Origin: an uncultured Sutterella sp.
Lineage (GTDB): Bacteria > Pseudomonadota > Gammaproteobacteria > Burkholderiales > Burkholderiaceae_F
Length of the DNA stretch: 19,689 nt
Assembly (NCBI GenBank): GCA_900554675.1
Contig: USIM01000001.1
Location: 1 to 19,689, forward strand
Reading direction: 5' to 3'
Part shown: piece by piece, positions 15,388 to 19,689 of the stretch
Layout: each line of letters opens with the position of its first letter
Numbering within the stretch: position 1 is the first letter of the stretch
Notes under the pieces: generated by a model
The model's input: only the letters and a program-made list of their open reading frames with translations
The model's database searches: none
Told to the model about the DNA's origin: nothing
Program-made: the position numbers and the translations under genes

Positions 15388-16224
15388 ATGAAAGAAGTTC
15401 GTAAAGTTGTCTTTCCGGTCGCAGGTTTAGGTACGCGCTTTTTACCGGCCACCAAGGCCATGCCCAAAGAAATGTTGCCGGTTGTTGATAAGCCTTTGAT
15501 TCAGTACGCCGTGGAAGAAGCGTATGCCGCCGGTATCACGGACATGATTTTCATCACGGGCCGCTACAAGCGCGCCATTGAAGATCATTTTGACAAGGCC
15601 CCAATGTTGGAAAAAGAACTCATCGAAAAGGGCAAGGAAGAACTTTTGCAAACGGTGCGTTCCATTGCGCCGATGGGCGTGACCTTTGTCTACATTCGTC
15701 AACCTGAACCGTTGGGCCTTGGTCATGCCATTTTGCGCGCTCAACCGGTCGTGGGCGATGAACCCTTTGCCGTGATGTTGGCTGACGACTTAATTGATGC
15801 GCAAAAGTCGGCAATCGGTCAATTAATCGACGTGCGTCGTCAAATGGGCGGCGGTAACGTGTTGGCCGTTCAAGACGTGCCCTTAGCTGATACGAAGAAG
15901 TACGGGATTGTGGGCGTGGATGACCCGAGTGCTGCCACAAGTTGCGTTCGTACGATGGTGGAAAAGCCTGAGCCCGAAGTGGCACCGTCACAGTTGGCTG
16001 TGATTGGTCGCTATGTGTTGGAGCCCGAAATTTTTGAAAAGTTAAAAACCGTTCAAAAGGGTGTGGGCGGTGAAATTCAATTAACGGACGGTATCGCCAG
16101 CCAATTGGATTTGGGCACGACCTATGCGCATCGCTTTGATGGCATTCGCTACGACTGTGGCTCCAAGCAAGGTTTTTTGGATGCAACGGTTCGCTTTGCC
16201 CGTAAGGCCGGCTATCAAATCTAG
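15388..16224 (+). CDS. galU: UTP-glucose-1-phosphate uridylyltransferase
   Basis: A 278-residue GalU that makes UDP-glucose from glucose-1-phosphate and UTP, feeding LPS core, exopolysaccharide and, through GalE, UDP-galactose. The nucleotidyltransferase signature spans residues 12-34: [20 protein letters not shown], then VVDKP. Further motifs are EPLGLGHAI (107-115), ADDLID with Asp133/134, and VEKP (191-194), followed by [10 protein letters not shown]. Bacterial GalU proteins are 280-300 residues, so it is complete. A modest AGG at 15377-15379 lies eight bases before ATG. It appears monocistronic, with its own promoter and a terminator behind. Confidence 0.96.
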   Translation: MKEVRKVVFPVAGLGTRFLPATKAMPKEMLPVVDKPLIQYAVEEAYAAGITDMIFITGRYKRAIEDHFDKAPMLEKELIEKGKEELLQTVRSIAPMGVTFVYIRQPEPLGLGHAILRAQPVVGDEPFAVMLADDLIDAQKSAIGQLIDVRRQMGGGNVLAVQDVPLADTKKYGIVGVDDPSAATSCVRTMVEKPEPEVAPSQLAVIGRYVLEPEIFEKLKTVQKGVGGEIQLTDGIASQLDLGTTYAHRFDGIRYDCGSKQGFLDATVRFARKAGYQI

Positions 16225-16248
16225 TTCTGATATTTGAAACCGAAAAAA

Positions 16249-16283
16249 AAGAACCACACGCTCGATTTTGAGGTGTGGTTCTT
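16249..16283. terminator. Terminator shared by galU and fumarase
   Basis: AAGAACCACAC (16249-16259) pairs perfectly over 11 bases with GTGTGGTTCTT (16273-16283). The A-run at 16243-16250 gives an excellent T-tail for the minus-strand fumarase transcript; on the plus strand the tail is only CTGTTTT. Confidence 0.8.
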
Positions 16284-16290
16284 CTGTTTT

Positions 16291-16311
16291 AGGGCGCGCT
16301 TAACGCGCCCT
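16291..16311. other. GC-rich hairpin downstream of fumarase
   Basis: AGGGCGCG (16291-16298), loop CTTAA, CGCGCCCT (16304-16311): a perfect 8-bp stem without a T-run in either direction. It lies between the fumarase stop and the main terminator and may protect or pause the fumarase mRNA 3' end. Confidence 0.5.
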
Positions 16312-16325
16312 GGAGCAATGACGAA

Positions 16326-17978
16326 TTACTTGGATTCGCACTTGCAAACGCAACGCGGCTTCAATTGCTTGAAGAAGTCGTTACCCTTGTCGTCAACCAA
16401 GATGAAGGCCGGGAAGTCTTCAACTTCGATCTTGTAGACAGCTTCCATACCCAATTCCGGATATTCGATGCATTCGATGCTCTTAATAGCGGCTTCAGAC
16501 AAAGCAGCAGCTACACCACCGATCGTACCGAGATAGAAACCGCCCCACTTCTTACAAGCGTCGGTCACGACTTGCGTACGGTTACCCTTAGCGATCATCA
16601 CGAAGGAACCACCGGCAGCCATGAAGGGATCAGCGTACGGGTCCATACGGTTAGCCGTCGTCGGGCCCATAGAACCGCAAGCATAGCCTTCAGGAGTCTT
16701 AGCAGGACCTGCGTAGAGGATCGGGTGATTCTTGATGTAATCAGGCAAACCTTCGCCCTTGTCAAGACGTTCCTTAATGCGAGCGTGAGCGATGTCACGA
16801 CCCACAATGATCGTACCCGTCATAGAAACGCGGGTAGAGACCGGGTACTTGGACAATTCAGCGCGGATTTGATCCATCGGCATGCTCAAGTCAATCTTCA
16901 CGGTTTGACCTTCGCTGTCCTTACGGAAGGCTTCAGGAATCAATTCTTCCGGATGCGTGTCGAGCTTTTCAATCCACAAACCGTCCTTGTTGATCTTGCA
17001 CTTGACGTTACGGTCAGCAGAGCAGCTCACACCGATACCGATCGGGCAGCTGGCGCCGTGGCGCGGCAAACGAACAACGCGAACGTCGTGAGCCATGTAC
17101 TTACCACCGAATTGAGCGCCGAGGCCGATGCTGTTGGCAGCTTCAAGTAACGTGTTCTCCAATTCGACGTCACGGAATGCACGACCCGTTTCGTCCCCCG
17201 TCGTGGGCAAATTGTCATAGAACTTCGTGGAGGCCAACTTCACCGTCAACATCGTCTTTTCTGCAGACGTACCGCCGACAACGACAGCGATGTGGTACGG
17301 CGGGCAAGCAGCCGTGCCGAGGTCCTTAATTTGATCAACTAAGAACGGAACGAGAGCGTCCGGGTTCAAAATGGCCTTGGTCTTTTGGAAGAGGTAGGAC
17401 TTGTTGGCAGAACCACCACCCTTCACAACGCACAAGAACTTGTATTCGTCGCCTTCCGTGGCTTCAATGTCGATTTGAGCCGGGAGGTTGCACTTGGTGT
17501 TAACTTCCTTGTACATCGTCAAGGGAGCGTTTTGAGAATAACGCAAAGCGTCTTGCGTGTAGGTATTGTAAACGCCCAAGCTGATGGCTTCTTCATCACA
17601 GAAGCCCGTCCAAACTTGTTGACCCTTTTCACCGTGAACAATGGCCGTACCCGTATCTTGACAGATCGGGAGGATGCCCTTGGCGGAGATTTCAGCGTTG
17701 CGCAACATCGTCAATGCAACGTATTTGTCGTTATCAGAAGATTCTGGGTCGTTCAAAATTTTGGCGACTGCTTCATTATGGGAGCGACGCAACAAGAAGT
17801 TAACGTTATGGAAAGCAGTGTTAATCAACGTAGATAATGCTTCGGGTTGAACCTTAAGAATCGGCTTACCTTCAAATTCGCTCACGGAGACGTAGTCTTT
17901 GGTGATTAATTCATATTCCGTGTCGTCTTTGCCCATTTGGAACATCGGAGCGTATTTGAATTCAGGTAATTGAGACAT
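16326..17978 (-). CDS. fumA: Class I fumarate hydratase (iron-sulfur)
   Basis: A 550-residue class I fumarase of the FumA/FumB type (E. coli 548), a [4Fe-4S] enzyme that interconverts fumarate and malate. Cluster-ligand cysteines match by context and spacing (E. coli 105/224/318): Cys106 in PICQDTG, Cys225 in TAACPPYH and Cys319 in SCSADRN. Other hallmarks are [12 protein letters not shown], the [12 protein letters not shown] loop and [17 protein letters not shown]. The C-terminus is a short CVCKCESK tail with three extra cysteines. AAAGGAGA precedes ATG 17978. The DcuB-like gene upstream on the same strand recalls E. coli dcuB-fumB and suggests use in fumarate reduction; FumA versus FumB cannot be told from the sequence. 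Codon use is strongly biased, as in highly expressed genes. Confidence 0.97.
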   Translation of the reverse strand: MSQLPEFKYAPMFQMGKDDTEYELITKDYVSVSEFEGKPILKVQPEALSTLINTAFHNVNFLLRRSHNEAVAKILNDPESSDNDKYVALTMLRNAEISAKGILPICQDTGTAIVHGEKGQQVWTGFCDEEAISLGVYNTYTQDALRYSQNAPLTMYKEVNTKCNLPAQIDIEATEGDEYKFLCVVKGGGSANKSYLFQKTKAILNPDALVPFLVDQIKDLGTAACPPYHIAVVVGGTSAEKTMLTVKLASTKFYDNLPTTGDETGRAFRDVELENTLLEAANSIGLGAQFGGKYMAHDVRVVRLPRHGASCPIGIGVSCSADRNVKCKINKDGLWIEKLDTHPEELIPEAFRKDSEGQTVKIDLSMPMDQIRAELSKYPVSTRVSMTGTIIVGRDIAHARIKERLDKGEGLPDYIKNHPILYAGPAKTPEGYACGSMGPTTANRMDPYADPFMAAGGSFVMIAKGNRTQVVTDACKKWGGFYLGTIGGVAAALSEAAIKSIECIEYPELGMEAVYKIEVEDFPAFILVDDKGNDFFKQLKPRCVCKCESK

Positions 17979-18056
17979 CTTTTATCTCTCCTTTCTAGTG
18001 CACTATTAGTTAGGGGCGGCAAACTGTTTTTGTCTTTCCTAACCGATTTCAATGAG

Positions 18057-18072
18057 TCGATCTTTCGATCAA
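18057..18072. promoter_or_regulatory. Near-palindrome in the fumarase leader
   Basis: TCGATC-N4-GATCAA (5 of 6 arm positions match) falls just downstream of the predicted fumarase transcript start. It resembles an FNR site only superficially: the TTGAT and ATC halves are six bases apart rather than four. It could be another regulator site or a short leader hairpin. Confidence 0.25.
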
Positions 18073-18083
18073 GGGGTATTTTT

Positions 18084-18112
18084 ATTATCGTCTTATGTAC
18101 CCGTAGACACAA
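18084..18112 (-). promoter_or_regulatory. Candidate fumarase promoter
   Basis: Read on the minus strand, TTGTGT (18112-18107) and GATAAT (18089-18084) are 17 bases apart. The predicted start near 18077 gives a leader of about 100 bases. It lies downstream of the DcuB-like gene's terminator, so fumarase can be transcribed independently. Confidence 0.45.
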
Positions 18113-18122
18113 GACTCAATTA

Positions 18123-18158
18123 AAACGGCAAGTAACCAGTGAAGACTACTTGCCGTTT
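18123..18158 (-). terminator. Terminator after the DcuB-like gene
   Basis: AAACGGCAAGTA (18123-18134) pairs perfectly over 12 bases with TACTTGCCGTTT (18147-18158). Minus-strand transcripts end in TTTTAATT, a fair tail. It separates the transporter from fumarase. Confidence 0.7.
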
Positions 18159-18191
18159 ATTCATTTCATATTAATCAACAATACTGATGAT

Positions 18192-19541
18192 TTATACGAA
18201 ACCGTAAACCATGGCGAGGATGTAACCAATCACAGAAGCCGTAATCACACCGATCAAACCCGGGATGATGAAGGAGTGGTTGATCACAAACTTACCGATG
18301 TGCGTCGTACCAGAGCGGTCGAATTGGATAGCGGCCAAGTCAGACGGGTACGTCGGAAGGATGTAGTAACCGTAGCAAGCGGCAGAGAAAGCCACCACGA
18401 TGCCCGGAGGAACACCGACGCTCAAAGCGGCCGGAACGATCGTAGCTACAGCAGCAGCTTGAGAGTTCACGAGCTTAGAGGTCAAGAGCAACACAACAGC
18501 GTACAACCACGGAGCTTCCTTAACAGCTTCCGTCAAGCCAGCCTTCAACGTGGGCAAGTGAGCAGCGAACATCGTGTCGCACATCCAAGCCACACCGTAC
18601 ACAGCAACGATGGCCACGCAACCGGCGCGGAACACAGAGTTGCTAGCAACGCTGGAGGCCTTAACGCCACAGAAGATCACCATCAAGGCACCGGCAGCCA
18701 ACATGAACATTTGGATGGCCAACGTCATGGACAAGCGCTTAGCACCAACTTGCGGACGCAATTCCGGGAACATACCGAGAAGAGCAACGATAACGATCAC
18801 GGCCAAGAAGATGAACAAAGAAGCCCATTGCGTCTTGGAGAACGTGCGACCGATCAACGTCGTGGAGTCACCGTAAACATAGTTCTTCGTTTCCGGATCA
18901 GAGATCAATTTTTGGAAGTCTTGGTCCTTATCCAAATCCTTACCGCGGAACCAAGAGAAGGTACCAACAGCGAAGACGCCAACGAAACCGGCAGGAATCG
19001 TGATGGAGAAGAGTTCAACGAAACCGAAGTGCATGCCGTTGATGGTGTAACCGTCCATCAAAGCGATCATGGACACAGCAGCCACAGCAGCCGGAGAGCA
19101 GATCACGCCCATTTGGGAAGCGATCGTAGAACCAGCCATCGGACGTTCCGGACGGATGCCATTCTTGATAGCAACGTCATAGATAATCGGGAGCATCGTG
19201 TAAACAACGTGACCCGTACCGCAAAGGATCGTCAAGAACCAGCAGATGTACGGAGCCAAGTAGCAGACGTAACGCGGATTGCGACGGAGGATCTTTTCAG
19301 CGATTTGGAGCAAGCAGTCCAAACCACCGGCGGCTTGCAACGTTGCAGAACCGCAAACCACAGCCAAAATCGTGAGAATCACGTCGACCGGCGGTTTACC
19401 CGGCTTCAAGCCGCAACCGAAAATCAAAATGATAAGGCCGATACCGCCGATAAGACCGAGGGCCATACCGCCTTTACGGGCACCGTAGAACAAACAGACC
19501 AATACGAGAAGGATCTGTAGCCAAAAGTCTAAACCAACCAT
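18192..19541 (-). CDS. dcuB: Anaerobic C4-dicarboxylate transporter, DcuA/DcuB family
   Basis: A 449-residue inner-membrane carrier with about ten to twelve hydrophobic helices, matching the Dcu family length of 443-446. Such proteins exchange fumarate, malate or aspartate for succinate during anaerobic fumarate respiration. The family-specific segments are [18 protein letters not shown] (18-35), [47 protein letters not shown], and near the end [20 protein letters not shown] with [23 protein letters not shown] lies seven bases before ATG. The context with fumarase favours DcuB, but DcuA cannot be excluded. Codon choice is highly biased, which leaves a very long open antisense frame. A terminator follows, and the leader carries an inverted repeat. 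Confidence 0.94.
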   Translation of the reverse strand: MVGLDFWLQILLVLVCLFYGARKGGMALGLIGGIGLIILIFGCGLKPGKPPVDVILTILAVVCGSATLQAAGGLDCLLQIAEKILRRNPRYVCYLAPYICWFLTILCGTGHVVYTMLPIIYDVAIKNGIRPERPMAGSTIASQMGVICSPAAVAAVSMIALMDGYTINGMHFGFVELFSITIPAGFVGVFAVGTFSWFRGKDLDKDQDFQKLISDPETKNYVYGDSTTLIGRTFSKTQWASLFIFLAVIVIVALLGMFPELRPQVGAKRLSMTLAIQMFMLAAGALMVIFCGVKASSVASNSVFRAGCVAIVAVYGVAWMCDTMFAAHLPTLKAGLTEAVKEAPWLYAVVLLLTSKLVNSQAAAVATIVPAALSVGVPPGIVVAFSAACYGYYILPTYPSDLAAIQFDRSGTTHIGKFVINHSFIIPGLIGVITASVIGYILAMVYGFV

Positions 19542-19575
19542 GGTAGTTTCCTTTTACTGTAATAAGAAAATTGGT

Positions 19576-19602
19576 AAAAAAGTTACAAATAGTCACTTTT
19601 TT
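19576..19602. promoter_or_regulatory. Inverted repeat in the dcu leader
   Basis: AAAAAAGT (19576-19583), eleven-base spacer, ACTTTTTT (19595-19602), a perfect 8-11-8 repeat 34 bases upstream of the DcuB-like start codon. A weak minus-strand promoter (TTGCAC, 16 bases, TATTTG) overlaps it. No FNR consensus is present in 19542-19689. Confidence 0.3.
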
Positions 19603-19689
19603 AGACAGTGCAATTTTACGATGTGATTTGTCCATTGGCGCCCTGTTATCGTTGCTTTATTGTGCTATTACTACTTTGGACAATAATCT

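Noticed and set aside
16365..17837. Open frames of 261 and 150 codons antisense to fumarase
   Set aside because: They are shadows of the highly biased fumarase codons; neither has a ribosome site or recognisable domain.
18057..18072. FNR box upstream of fumarase
   Set aside because: TTGAT and the opposite half are six bases apart instead of four, and the second half reads ATCGA rather than ATCAA.
17970..19520. A 516-codon open frame antisense to the dcu gene
   Set aside because: Its translation is rich in His, Arg, Asp and Thr with no motif, and the opposite frame is a clear Dcu transporter. Codon bias of the transporter explains the lack of stops.
1..19689. CRISPR arrays, insertion sequences, prophage, tRNA or rRNA genes
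   Set aside because: I saw no regularly spaced repeats, transposase or integrase motifs, paired terminal repeats, or tRNA cloverleaf/rRNA sequence.

Overview
This 19.7 kb window looks like a chromosomal segment of a host-associated betaproteobacterium, most plausibly Burkholderiales/Sutterellaceae (Parasutterella-like). That placement is an inference. It rests on the gene content (an adjacent yqgE-ruvX pair, a class I fumarase beside a Dcu-type C4-dicarboxylate carrier, a PlpD-type patatin outer-membrane protein) and on moderate GC. No rRNA, tRNA, insertion sequence, prophage or CRISPR array is visible. Most of the window is conserved housekeeping sequence; the accessory part is the first 1.7 kb.

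Layout. (1) 1-1361: two AT-rich genes for type IV pilin-like proteins; the second has a canonical G|FTLIE prepilin signal and two C-terminal modules resembling carbohydrate-binding modules. (2) 1362-1724: a 363-base gap holding a tiny Shine-Dalgarno-led open frame (MRLNK), a plausible promoter, a run of four hairpins and a strong intrinsic terminator only 23 bases before the next start codon. (3) 1725-3032: a c-di-GMP phosphodiesterase with a degenerate GGDEF and an intact EAL domain. (4) 3104-6703: divergent ssb and uvrA, with three unrelated palindromes between them and no canonical CTGT-N8-ACAG LexA box. (5) 6710-8628: rfbD (rmlD) directly after uvrA, facing galE across a shared hairpin. 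(6) 8795-11044: PlpD-like patatin/POTRA/beta-barrel protein. (7) 11059-12545, minus strand: YbaK-type deacylase followed by two tandem DUF2721 paralogues. (8) 12630-14349: tightly packed yqgE, ruvX and plsC-like genes. (9) 14394-16224: apaH (minus) and galU (plus), divergent. (10) 16326-19541, minus strand: DcuB-like antiporter, then class I fumarase, recalling the E. coli dcuB-fumB pair but separated here by a terminator and a second promoter.

How the parts fit. dcu and fumarase support anaerobic C4-dicarboxylate metabolism (malate/fumarate/succinate exchange). galU, galE and rfbD supply nucleotide sugars for envelope polysaccharide, and plsC supplies phospholipid precursors. ssb, uvrA and ruvX serve DNA maintenance and rRNA processing. 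The pilins and the c-di-GMP phosphodiesterase form a surface-appendage/lifestyle region. The least ordinary signal is the structured, terminator-ended leader in front of the phosphodiesterase gene: no convincing promoter lies between terminator and gene, so read-through control (or a separate small RNA) is likely. No wholly new multi-gene system is evident.
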